Assembly: GCA_963778025.1 (NCBI GenBank)
Contig: CAVZTA010000005.1
Coordinates: forward strand, 1-64,000
Length of the DNA: 64,000 bases
Direction: 5' to 3'
Source of the DNA: CAVZTA01 sp963778025
GTDB taxonomy: Bacteria > Chloroflexota > Limnocylindria > Limnocylindrales > CSP1-4
Positions 43,409 through 51,383 of the stretch are shown one piece after another (within the stretch, counting starts at the first letter, position 1; every line of letters begins with the position of its first letter). The notes below the pieces were generated by a model, which made no database searches, was not told the DNA's origin, and saw only the letters and a list, made by a program, of their open reading frames with translations. Both the position numbers and the translations under genes were made by a program.

Positions 43409-44829
43409 CGGCCTCGGGCGTCCCCCTCGAACGGCGCCTCGCGAACCTCCGCGCGACGCTGGGACGCGCCGAGGGCGGCCCCGGCGTGCCACCGGCACGC
43501 GCGCCCTTCGCGGGTCGCCGTCCCGGCGAGCTCGCCGAGCGGCTGGCGGCGGCGCTCGGCGCCGAGGTCGTCACGACGCCGCGCGGGACGTACGTGCGGC
43601 GAGAGGCGCCGTCCGTGGCCGTGCCCCTCGATCGCCAGCGCCTGGCGCGCCTGCCCGGTCAACCGCCGGCGGACGTGCCGCTGCTGTGCCTCGACACGGA
43701 GACGACCGGCCTCGCGACGGCGGCGGGCACGCTGGCGTTCCTGGTCGGGCTCGGATGGTGGGTCGGGGAGCGGTTCCGCCAGGTCCAGCTGCTCCTGCCG
43801 GACCACGCCGACGAGCCCGCGATGCTCGAGGCGCTGACGGCGCTCATCCCCACGGGCGGCTGGCTCGTGACGTACAACGGCCGCGGCTTCGACTGGCCGC
43901 TGCTGGTGGCGCGATACCGGATGGCCGGTCGCGACGCCCCGGCGCACGCGGGCCACCTCGACCTCCTGGGGCTCGTCCGGCGCATGTTCCGCCATCGCCT
44001 GGACGACGCCCGCCTGAAGACCGTCGAGACGGCCCTGCTCGACGTCGCGCGGCATGGGGACGTCGGCGGCTGGGAGATCCCGGGCATCTATCTCGACGTC
44101 CTGCGCGGCGGACCGATCGAACCGCTGGCGGTGGTCGTCCGCCACAACGAGTCCGATGTGCGGTCGCTCGCACGCCTGGTCGCCCACCTGGAGCAGCGCT
44201 ACGCGGACCGGGTCGCTCGGGCGGTGGCGCCGCGTGGCGACCTCGCCGGGCTTGCCCGCGCCTATGCCCGCGACCGGCGCGACCCCGAGGCGCTCGACTG
44301 CCTCGACGATGCGCTCGCCGCGGCGCCGCCGGGGCGCGACCCGTTCGGTCGATCGCCGGTGCCGCCGGTCGCCGCCACGAGCACCCCTGCCGATCCCGAT
44401 GCCCGCGGCGAGCTGCCGTGGTGGTCGCCGCGCGTCCGGCCGGACTTCGGCGGGCGCGGGCCGGCACCCGGGATGCCCCTCGCGACGCGAGACCTGGCCG
44501 GCGTTCGGTGGACGGATGAGCGGCTGGCCGCCGAGCGGGCTCGCGTGCTGCGGCGTCTGGGTCGGCACGCCGAGGCCGCGGAGGCGTGGCGCGCGGCTGC
44601 CGCGACCGGTGGGTCGCTCGGCGCCATCGCCTGGATCGAGGTGGCGAAGCTTCGCGAGCATCGCCTCGGCGACGTGCCGGGGGCGCTCGAGGCCACGCGC
44701 GCGGGCTGGCAGGCGTGCGAACGGTCGCGGCTCCAGGGGCGGCCCCTGCCACGCCTCGAGCAGGACCTGGTCCGACGGGGTCGCCGGCTCCGGGCGCGGC
44801 TGGATCGCGCCGGGCGGCGTGTCGCGTGA
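43405..44829 (+). CDS. mrfB: MrfB-like RNase H-fold exonuclease
   Basis: 474 aa. A DEDD exonuclease core: PLLCLDTETTGLA (D-x-E), VTYNGRGFDWPLLVARYRM (third Asp), VVVRHNESDVRSLARL (His-Asp). The C-terminal half contains TPR-like helices (RVLRRLGRHAEAAEAWRAAAA; GDVPGALEATRAGW), as in YprB/MrfB. MrfB acts with MrfA as nuclease in alternative excision repair. ATG 43405 overlaps the mrfA stop by 4 nt. A low-complexity linker joins the two halves. An internal ATG is unlikely, since the N-terminal 60 residues are also Arg/Ala-rich yet in frame. The stop overlaps the next gene. Confidence 0.9.
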   Translation: MTASGVPLERRLANLRATLGRAEGGPGVPPARAPFAGRRPGELAERLAAALGAEVVTTPRGTYVRREAPSVAVPLDRQRLARLPGQPPADVPLLCLDTETTGLATAAGTLAFLVGLGWWVGERFRQVQLLLPDHADEPAMLEALTALIPTGGWLVTYNGRGFDWPLLVARYRMAGRDAPAHAGHLDLLGLVRRMFRHRLDDARLKTVETALLDVARHGDVGGWEIPGIYLDVLRGGPIEPLAVVVRHNESDVRSLARLVAHLEQRYADRVARAVAPRGDLAGLARAYARDRRDPEALDCLDDALAAAPPGRDPFGRSPVPPVAATSTPADPDARGELPWWSPRVRPDFGGRGPAPGMPLATRDLAGVRWTDERLAAERARVLRRLGRHAEAAEAWRAAAATGGSLGAIAWIEVAKLREHRLGDVPGALEATRAGWQACERSRLQGRPLPRLEQDLVRRGRRLRARLDRAGRRVA

Positions 44830-45293
44830 CGGTCAGCCGGTGGGCGCCGCGGGTGCCGCGGGATCGTCGAAGGCAGGTCGCTCCACCGGGGCGGACCTCG
44901 GTCGTCACGCCATCGGGCAACTGGTCCTCGTACCCGCCGCACAAGCACGACGAGGCGCGGGACACCGAATCGGTGCTCGAGGAGATCTACTACTACGAGA
45001 TCGCGGCAGGCCCAACGGGTCCGGGCGTCGGGTACCAGCGCGTCTACGGAACGCCGGACCGGCCGATCGATCTGCTCGTGGAGGTCCGGGACGGCGACGT
45101 CGTCCTCATCCCGCACGGGTGGCACGGTCCCGCGATGGCGGCGCCCGGATACGACCTGTACTACCTCAACGTGATGGCGGGGCCGGGCCCTGAGCGTGCG
45201 TGGCGGATCACCGACGATCCGGCACATGCCTGGATCCGCGGCACCTGGGCCAGCCAGCCGGTCGATCCGCGGCTCACCGGCGAGGCGACCTGA
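44826..45293 (+). CDS. IolB-like cupin, half length
   Basis: 155 aa from GTG 44826, overlapping the mrfB stop (GTGA). The cupin core is IolB-like: VTPSGNWSSYPPHKHDEARDTESVLEEIYYYEI with two His and a Glu as metal ligands, then DGDVVLIPHGWHGPAMAAPGYDLYYLNVMAGP with the third His. IolB (5-deoxyglucuronate isomerase) is usually near 270 aa with two cupin halves; only the metal-binding C-half is present here, with a short Arg-rich lead. It may be a one-domain isomerase relative or an uncharacterised small cupin. Its place in a repair operon is odd, and PfkB is convergent after it. Confidence 0.7.
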   Translation: MTVSRWAPRVPRDRRRQVAPPGRTSVVTPSGNWSSYPPHKHDEARDTESVLEEIYYYEIAAGPTGPGVGYQRVYGTPDRPIDLLVEVRDGDVVLIPHGWHGPAMAAPGYDLYYLNVMAGPGPERAWRITDDPAHAWIRGTWASQPVDPRLTGEAT

Positions 45294-45296
45294 CCG

Positions 45297-46230
45297 CTAG
45301 TCCCCCGTCGCCATCGGCCCCGGCCGCGCCGTCGCCCGCAGCTCGAGCATCCGTTCGCGGACCGCCGCGCGGTCGGGCACCCCGTACAGCCCGATGCCCT
45401 CGATGTTCAGCGACGCGGCGGTCGCCGCCACCAGCAGGTCGAACCCCGCCGCGATGCGCCCACCCACGAGTCGCGGCTCGATGCGCGCCGCCGCGAACGC
45501 CGCCAGGAAGACGTCGCCCGCGCCGGTCGCGTCGGCCAGGTCGCGCGCTCGGACGGGCGGGTAGTGACGAAGTCGCCGGCGGCCGTCGACGCCGGTCTCG
45601 ATGACGACGCCGCCGGCATCGCCCTGCGTCATGACCAGCGTCGCCCACGGATGGAGGTGGCTCGCCAGCGTGTCCAGAGGGATCGACGGGTCCACGTCGT
45701 CACGGCTGATGCCCACGATGTCCGCCCGCGCGATGATCGGCCCGGGTTCGGGCGTCATGTGCCGGACCGGGGCGTCGGCTCGGAGGTCACGCAGCAGACC
45801 CTGCCAGCCGACGGCGACCGTCGCTTCGGAGGATGGGGCGTCCGCCCACGCATCCGGGCAGCTCGGAGGCGACCGGGGCCAGGATCCATCCGGGAGCGCC
45901 CAGCCAGTCCTCCGGGATGGCAGCGGGCGGGATGGGGTCGGACGGCCCTTCGGAGTGCTGCAGCCGCCCCTCCGGTCGCTCGATGTTCCGGAAGACCGGC
46001 CCCCGATCCAGGACCACGGTGCGCAGATCGACACCCGCGGCGCGCAGCAGCTCCAGCTCGTGCGCGTCCTCGCTCAGCGCGTCGACGCCCATCAGGGCGG
46101 CCGTGGGCACCCCGAGCCGCGCGGTGACCAGCGCGGAGTACGTCACGCCGCCACCGAGCCGCCAACCCCGCGGATCGTCGTCGTCGAGGTCTCGCGCGGC
46201 CGCGCCGACGACCACGATGGTCGGCGTCAC
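45297..46230 (-). CDS. PfkB-family sugar kinase (frameshift)
   Basis: 310 aa after correction. Ribokinase fold: TIVVVGAAARDL, GWRLGGGVTYSALVTARLGVPT, then VRARDLADATGAGDVFLAAFA with the catalytic Asp and anion hole. The frame breaks near 45850-45856: ASELP reads on as DAWADAPSSEATVAVGW after removing one C from CCC. GTG 46230 is favoured by the hydrophobic strand after it. Substrate unknown; it may phosphorylate a sugar or nucleoside. The convergent IolB-like gene allows an inositol or deoxysugar link but other iol genes are absent. The divergent gap holds the next gene's promoter. Confidence 0.85.
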
Positions 46231-46268
46231 GAGGCTGGTGACCGGCGGGTCGATCGGGGACCCACGCC

Positions 46269-46274
46269 TATACT
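46269..46274 (+). promoter_or_regulatory. -10 box of the small acidic protein gene
   Basis: TATACT in CGCCTATACTCGG, about 46 nt before ATG 46321. It is among the closest matches to the consensus here. No clear -35. Confidence 0.5.
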
Positions 46275-46320
46275 CGGAGCAGGCCGGCACACGGATCGGC
46301 CGCCCCGAGGCACTTCCACC

Positions 46321-46668
46321 ATGCACTTCTACGAGCTCCACGAGGGCGACGACGACGTCTTCTCGGACATCCTGCTGGCGCGGGAGGACGAAGTCGAGCC
46401 CGAGGAGTTCTTCGAGCTCGTCCAGGGGATCCGTCATCGGATCATCGACTCCTACGAGCACGATACGCTCATCGAGGCCATCGCCGACGAGCTGGAGCGG
46501 CTCCACGAGTTCATCGCGATCACCGACGAACGGCTGACCGCCGCGGTCAACGTCTCGCGCATCGAGGAGGACAACTTCCTCGCCGAGCTCGACGAGCTGC
46601 CGACCGAGAACGTCGACTACCTGACGGCCCTCGCGGACTTCCAGCCGGACGGACGCCGCCCGAACTAG
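46321..46668 (+). CDS. Small acidic hypothetical protein (115 aa)
   Basis: A strongly acidic all-helical protein: MHFYELHEGDDDVFSDIL, EPEEFFELVQGIRHRIIDSYEHDTLIEAIADELERLHEFIAI, then LTAAVNVSRIEEDNFLAEL and an unstructured end. No Cys, helix-turn-helix or membrane segment. It has a near-consensus -10 and stands alone between the PfkB gene (divergent) and ychF (convergent), so it appears to be a stand-alone expressed gene. I recognise no family. Its charge pattern would suit a DNA-mimic or a protein-binding regulator, but nothing shows this. Confidence 0.7.
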   Translation: MHFYELHEGDDDVFSDILLAREDEVEPEEFFELVQGIRHRIIDSYEHDTLIEAIADELERLHEFIAITDERLTAAVNVSRIEEDNFLAELDELPTENVDYLTALADFQPDGRRPN

Positions 46669-46682
46669 GGGCTCGCGGCACC

Positions 46683-46704
46683 GACCCCCGGCGGCGGCGG
46701 GGTC
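46683..46704. terminator. Possible bidirectional hairpin between convergent genes
   Basis: GACCCC and GGGGTC pair around a GGC-repeat loop at the ends of the small acidic gene and ychF. The stem is short (6 bp) and overlaps the ychF stop. Confidence 0.3.
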
Positions 46705-47809
46705 AGCGGCTGAACAGGATCTCGACGACGTCCCCGTCCTGGACCCGGTAGGTCTTCCCCTCCGAGCGCACCTTGCCGTGCCGCTTCGCCTCGGCGATCG
46801 AACCGGCGGCGAGCAGCTCCTCGTACGCGATGGTCTCGGCGCGGATGAAGCCCTTCGCGAGGTCCGTGTGGATCGCGCCCGCGGCGTCGACCGCGCTCGA
46901 TCCGTCGGGCACCGGCCACGCGCGGACCTCGTCCGGCCCGGCGGTGAGGAAGCTGATGAGGCCGACCAGCCGGTAGGACAGCTTGATGACCCGGTCGAGG
47001 CTCGACTCGTGCAGGCCGAGCTCGTCCATGAAGACGGCCGCCTCGTCGGGCTCCAGCTCGCCGAGCTCCATCTCGATCCGTGCCGACAGCGCATCGATGA
47101 GCGCCTTCTCGTGGGGGTAGCCCGCGGCGATGCGGTCGACGAGCGGCCGCGACCCCGCGATGTCGTTCTCGCCGACGTTCAGCAGCACCAGGACCGGCTT
47201 CTGGGTCAGGAAGCGGAAGCCGCGGATGGCCTTCTCCTCGTCGGCGTCGAGCGGCTCATCGCGGAGCGGCCGGCCGGCCTCGAGTCCGACCTTCAGTCGC
47301 TCGAGCACCGCCTGCTCCCGCTCCGCGGCCTCGCGCTCGGCGGGCGTGCCATGCCGTCCACCGCCGGCCGCGAGCCGCTCGAGGCGTCGGTCGACGAGGG
47401 CGAGGTCGGCGAGGATGAACTCGAGGTCGAGGCGCTCCAGGTCGCGCGCGGGATCGACCGATCCCTCCGGGTGCGGGTGGGCCGCGTCGTCCCAGGCGCG
47501 CACCACGTGGATCAGCGCGTCGGCTTCGCGCAAGCGCGCGAGGTGCTCGGCGGGTAGCTCCTCGGTCCCGACCCGCCCCTCCGTGGATGCGGGCGGCGCC
47601 GGGAGGTCGACGTAGGTGACGTCGGCGTGGACGATCTTCCGGGGCTTGAAGACTTCGGCCAGCCGGTCGAGGCGGTCGTCGGGCACCTTGACGACGCCGA
47701 CGTTGAGCTGGATGCCGCCGTAGCCGCCGGTCTCGGCGTGGCCGCGGGTGAGCGTGTTGAACACCGTGGTCTTGCCCGCCCCGGCGAGCCCCACGATCGC
47801 GATCTGCAT
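46703..47809 (-). CDS. ychF: Ribosome-binding GTPase/ATPase YchF
   Basis: 368-aa Obg-family P-loop protein (OLA1-like). MQIAIVGLAGAGKTTVFNTLTRG (G1), ADVTYVDLPAPPAS (G3 region), LIHVVRAWDD, KPVLVLLNVGEND in the position of NKxD (altered, as expected for ATP-preferring YchF), and the TGS domain with FIRAETIAYEELLAAGS and GKTYRVQDGDVVEILF. It acts on ribosomes and stress response. Its ATG is 7 nt after TACGCT, so probably leaderless. Confidence 0.94.
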   Translation of the reverse strand: MQIAIVGLAGAGKTTVFNTLTRGHAETGGYGGIQLNVGVVKVPDDRLDRLAEVFKPRKIVHADVTYVDLPAPPASTEGRVGTEELPAEHLARLREADALIHVVRAWDDAAHPHPEGSVDPARDLERLDLEFILADLALVDRRLERLAAGGGRHGTPAEREAAEREQAVLERLKVGLEAGRPLRDEPLDADEEKAIRGFRFLTQKPVLVLLNVGENDIAGSRPLVDRIAAGYPHEKALIDALSARIEMELGELEPDEAAVFMDELGLHESSLDRVIKLSYRLVGLISFLTAGPDEVRAWPVPDGSSAVDAAGAIHTDLAKGFIRAETIAYEELLAAGSIAEAKRHGKVRSEGKTYRVQDGDVVEILFSR

Positions 47810-47816
47810 GGCCCGA

Positions 47817-47822
47817 AGCGTA
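47817..47822 (-). promoter_or_regulatory. -10 box of ychF
   Basis: TACGCT ends 7 nt before ATG 47809. The rest of the gap to 48008 shows no other signal. Confidence 0.45.
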
Positions 47823-48008
47823 CCGTCCGCTGACTGGCGGCCGGCTACGCTCAGCAGCCCTGGTGCTCGGGTCCCTGCGGACCTCGCACGGCACGTCGCG
47901 CCACCCGGCGTCCCGAGTCCCGTGACCAGCGCGCCCAGCCGGGGACCGAGCAGTGCACCTGCTAGCACGTGACCTCAGTGGCGCGCGGGCTCGCGACGCC
48001 GCTCCCCG

Positions 48009-49124
48009 TCAGTACCCCGCGTCGGCGTCCACCACGTTGACGAGCGGCTCGCCCGCGGCGTAGCGGCGAAGGTTGTCGCAGAACAGGTCGATCGATCGGT
48101 CGAGCACTCGCCCGCTCGACCACGACGTGTGCGGCGTGACGATGACGTTGTCCAGGTCGTAGAGCGGCGACGACGGCGGCAACGGCTCCTGAGCGAACGT
48201 GTCCAGCACGGCGCCGCCGATCGAGCCGGCGCGCAGGGCCCGCAGCAGCGCCCGTTCGTCGATCAGCTCGCCGCGGGCGACGTTGATGACCCACGCACCG
48301 CGCTTCATCGCCTCGAGCGCCGACTCGTCGATCATCCCGCGGGTGTCATCGGTCAGCGGCGCGGCGAGCACGACGAAATCGGACTCGGCCAGCATCTCCG
48401 GGAGCCGCTCGGGCGGCAGGACCCGATCGAGCATCACCGTGCCCAGGGGCACCTCATCCCCGTCGCCGGCCTCGGCGGGCGGAAGCGTCGTGGCCGCCGC
48501 ATCGCTCCGCCGCCGGGTGGCCAGGACCCGGCACCCGAACGCGGTCGCGAGCGCGCCGACGGCCCGGCCGATGGACCCGAGCCCGACGATGCCCACGGTG
48601 ACGTCCCGCAGCTCGCGCGCCTCGAGCGGCTGCCACGTCTTCTCCGCCTGGAGCTCGAGGAGCTGCGGCAGGCGGCGGCTCACCGCAAGGATCATCAGCA
48701 TCACGTACTCGGCGATCGGGCGGCTGAACACGCCGCGGGCATTGGTGATGACGATCGCGCGCTGCCGGCTCGACGGGGTCAGGACGCGCTCGACGCCGGC
48801 CGTGGCGGAATGGACCCAGCGCAGGCGCGGGGCTCGCCCGAGGATGCGGTCGAACACCTCCGCCGGCAGGCGCCCGCGGAGCAGCACCTCGACGTCGTCG
48901 AGCGGACCGTCGGCAAGCCCCTCGTAGGACACGCTGACGAGGCGCGCGCCGGGTGCCGCGTCACGGATCGCGGCGAGGTCTCGGGCGCGGTAGCGCGCCG
49001 ACAGGATGGGCGTCAGGGCGATCGCGGTCGGGGCTCCGCCCTCGCCGAAGCCGGGTCCCGGTGCCCGGCCCGCACGTGGGACGGGGGCCGCGGCACGGTC
49101 ACCGGTGAGGAACCGCTCCGTCAC
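48009..49124 (-). CDS. D-2-hydroxyacid dehydrogenase
   Basis: 371-aa NAD(P)-linked dehydrogenase of the phosphoglycerate/lactate dehydrogenase superfamily. Substrate-side segment RWVHSATAGVERVLTP and ITNARGVFSRPIAEYVMLM; NAD fold VTVGIVGLGSIGRAVGALATAFG; catalytic residues GAWVINVARGELID (Arg), a Glu, and VIVTPHTSWSSGRVLD (His). Residues between about 200 and 235 (ATRRRSDAAATTLPP, AEAGDGDEVPLG) are an insert, also seen in GhrA-like enzymes. Substrate unknown. The first 40 residues look disordered. It overlaps the zincin stop (ATGA), so it is downstream in the murI unit. Confidence 0.9.
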   Translation of the reverse strand: MTERFLTGDRAAAPVPRAGRAPGPGFGEGGAPTAIALTPILSARYRARDLAAIRDAAPGARLVSVSYEGLADGPLDDVEVLLRGRLPAEVFDRILGRAPRLRWVHSATAGVERVLTPSSRQRAIVITNARGVFSRPIAEYVMLMILAVSRRLPQLLELQAEKTWQPLEARELRDVTVGIVGLGSIGRAVGALATAFGCRVLATRRRSDAAATTLPPAEAGDGDEVPLGTVMLDRVLPPERLPEMLAESDFVVLAAPLTDDTRGMIDESALEAMKRGAWVINVARGELIDERALLRALRAGSIGGAVLDTFAQEPLPPSSPLYDLDNVIVTPHTSWSSGRVLDRSIDLFCDNLRRYAAGEPLVNVVDADAGY

Positions 49125-50437
49125 GCGGTCGCGCCGCCCGTGGCATCGCCGCCCGGCAGGAGTGCCAGGCCCATCCGGGCCAGCCAGCGGGACGGCGTCT
49201 CGATCTCGTCCGGCGTCGGCAGGGTCTCGGGTCCGTCCCAGAGTCGCCGCAGCGCGGCCGCCCCGCCGTCGCGATGGATCGCCGCCACGAACCGCTCGCC
49301 CTTCTGGTACTGCTCCATCTTCAGGTCCATGCCCGTGAGCCGGAGCATCGCCCGCTCGAAGGGCGTGCGGCGCTCGCGCCGCGCGTGGAACCGCTCCGAG
49401 ATGCGCTGGACCCCAGGCACGAGCTCCTTGCCGACCTCGTCCATGACGTGGTCGCCGAATCCCTCGAGCAGGCTCATCACCGCCTGGGTCTCACGGAACA
49501 GGCGGCGCTGCTCGTCGCTCATCATCCGCTCCAGCCAGTGGCGTGCGTCGGTGTCCTCCCCGCGCAGCGCCCGCCCCAGGCCACGCATCGCCTCGCGCCC
49601 GAGCGAGCTCGCGTCGCGCGAGAACAGCTGGAGCTGCCGCTCCAGCCGACCGGCCAGATACGGCCGAAGCCAGGGATGCGCCTCGAACTCGAAGGCGTGG
49701 GTCGTCTCGTGCAGCGCGATCCAGGTCCGGAACGCGTCGAGCGGGACATCGAGGTTGCGCGCCGTCTGACGGACGTTCTCTTCCACGAACAGCAACTTGC
49801 CCGGTGTCGACTCCGCGGTCAGGAGCGCGAGGTCGTACTGACCGAGGACGCGCTGGCCCATGAAGCCGAGCAGCAGTCCCAGCTGTCGCGTGCTCACCCA
49901 GCGGTTGGCCAGCGCCATCGCCGCCTTCGGCCAGCCGGCCCCGGGCGGGATCAGCTGGTCGAGCAGCTCGCCCTCCATCGTCCGGATGAGCTGCGCGAAC
50001 GAGGCGACGTTCGCGCGGACCCAGGCCGCCCGGTCGACGACCTCGATGCGCTCGACGACCCCGGGCAGCTCGGCGCCGAGATGCGTCGCGAGCGCCGGCG
50101 CGACCTTCGCCATCGCCGCGGCCCACGCGGGTTCGGTCGCCCGGAGCTCCGCCGCGCTGAGCGCGCCGGACGCGTGCCGCAGCCTGCCCTCCGCGATGCG
50201 CTCGACCTGCGGCCAGTCGACGAGCCCTTGTCTGGCCGACTGCTCGGCTCGCCGGCCGGCGACGGTGATCGCGGCGCCCACCGCGGAGCCGACCAGGAAG
50301 CCGACCTGCCACAGCCGGTCGTCGCGCCACGCCGTCCGCGCGGATCCCGCGCTGCCGGCCGACCCACCCGGGTCGCGGGCGCCGCCCGTGCCGCCGGTAC
50401 CGCCCGTCTTCGGCCCGCCGCCCGCTCGATCCGTCAT
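49121..50437 (-). CDS. DUF2342-type zinc metalloprotease-like protein
   Basis: 438 aa. The HExxH zinc motif is IALHETTHAFEFEAHPWL; VEENVRQTARNLDVPLDAFRTW and the flanks MEGELLDQLIPPGAGWPKAA, LLGFMGQRVLGQYDLALL match the Zincin_2/DUF2342 family common in Actinomycetota and Chloroflexota, often labelled coenzyme-F420-biosynthesis-associated. The biochemical role is unproven. A hydrophobic segment near residue 45 (WQVGFLVGSAVGAAITVAG) may be a membrane anchor. A glycine-rich N-tail precedes it. Its start overlaps the murI stop (ATGA) and its stop overlaps the dehydrogenase start, so the three are coupled. Confidence 0.85.
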   Translation of the reverse strand: MTDRAGGGPKTGGTGGTGGARDPGGSAGSAGSARTAWRDDRLWQVGFLVGSAVGAAITVAGRRAEQSARQGLVDWPQVERIAEGRLRHASGALSAAELRATEPAWAAAMAKVAPALATHLGAELPGVVERIEVVDRAAWVRANVASFAQLIRTMEGELLDQLIPPGAGWPKAAMALANRWVSTRQLGLLLGFMGQRVLGQYDLALLTAESTPGKLLFVEENVRQTARNLDVPLDAFRTWIALHETTHAFEFEAHPWLRPYLAGRLERQLQLFSRDASSLGREAMRGLGRALRGEDTDARHWLERMMSDEQRRLFRETQAVMSLLEGFGDHVMDEVGKELVPGVQRISERFHARRERRTPFERAMLRLTGMDLKMEQYQKGERFVAAIHRDGGAAALRRLWDGPETLPTPDEIETPSRWLARMGLALLPGGDATGGATA

Positions 50438-51360
50438 CGCACCTGCTCCGGGACACCCAACTCGACGGACGTGACGTCCGGGAACGCCTCGCCGAACATC
50501 CGCGACGCGATCGACCGGAAGCGTTCCACGTCGCCCGTCGTGAGCTGCTGGTGCGTCGCCGGCTGGGCCGCCGCATCCGGCGCATCGTGCCCGTCGCGAC
50601 CCGCGTCCGCGGCGGTGCCGCGCGTCGTCCCGGGCGCCTCGAGTCCATTCACCGAGAGCAACTCTGCCAGCGCCGACGCCGTGGCGGTCGCGCTGTCCAC
50701 GATCGCCACCCGCTCCCCCACCGCCGCGGCGATGATCGAGCGGAGCAGCGGGTAGTGCGTGCAGCCCAGCAGCAGCGTGTCGATCCGCGCCGAGGCCGGC
50801 AGCGGGAACACGAACTCGCCGTCGCTGTCGCGTGCGCCCAACAGCGGCGCCAGCTCGTCGGCGATGGCTGCCTCGACCTCCGGACCGCTCAGGAGCCCGG
50901 CTTCGACCATCGGCACGAGGCGGGGCGTGGCGTGCTCGTAGACCTCCACGGCAGGGTTCTCATCCTTGATCGCGTTGAAGTAGGCGTGCGACCGGACGGT
51001 CGCCGGTGTCGCGATGACGCCCACCCGCCGATTCCGTGTCGCGAGGGACGCCGCGGCGGCACCCGGCCGGACGACGCCCAGCACCGGCAGGTCGTATCGA
51101 GCGCGCAGGTCACGCAGGGCGACGGCCGTGGACGTGTTGCACGCGACGACCAGTGCCTTGACGTCGCGCCGCGCCAGCTCGTCGGCCGCCTCGGTCGCGA
51201 ACGTCCGCACCTCATCGTCGGGGCGGACGCCGTACGGCGCGCGCGCGTTGTCGCCGAGGTAGATCGTGGACTCGTGCGGGCTCCGTCGCAGGATCTCGCG
51301 GAGCACCGTCAACCCGCCCACGCCCGAGTCGAACACGCCGATGGGACGCGGGTCGGCCAC
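50434..51360 (-). CDS. murI: Glutamate racemase
   Basis: Makes D-glutamate for peptidoglycan. 308 aa, longer than the usual 260-270 owing to a Gly/Ala-rich insert near residues 250-285 (NGLEAPGTTRGTAADAGRDG). Motifs: PIGVFDSGVGGLTVLREIL, YLGDNARAPYGVR, ALVVACNTSTAVAL (first catalytic Cys), DTLLLGCTHYPLLRSII (second Cys). The start is GTG 51360, 23 nt past the tadZ2 stop. Together with the murJ-femX-murE cluster it covers a good part of wall precursor synthesis in this window. Confidence 0.94.
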   Translation of the reverse strand: MADPRPIGVFDSGVGGLTVLREILRRSPHESTIYLGDNARAPYGVRPDDEVRTFATEAADELARRDVKALVVACNTSTAVALRDLRARYDLPVLGVVRPGAAAASLATRNRRVGVIATPATVRSHAYFNAIKDENPAVEVYEHATPRLVPMVEAGLLSGPEVEAAIADELAPLLGARDSDGEFVFPLPASARIDTLLLGCTHYPLLRSIIAAAVGERVAIVDSATATASALAELLSVNGLEAPGTTRGTAADAGRDGHDAPDAAAQPATHQQLTTGDVERFRSIASRMFGEAFPDVTSVELGVPEQVR

Positions 51361-51383
51361 TCGCCCGGGGCCCCTGCCGTCCC

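Noticed and set aside
1340..45860. Programmed +1 frameshifting
   Set aside because: Break sites share no slippery sequence or following stop codon, affect unrelated genes, and often sit in short homopolymers. At least one break is a deletion.
44826..46230. A myo-inositol (iol) catabolic operon
   Set aside because: Only a half IolB-like cupin and a generic PfkB kinase are present, on opposite strands, with no iolC-E-G neighbours.
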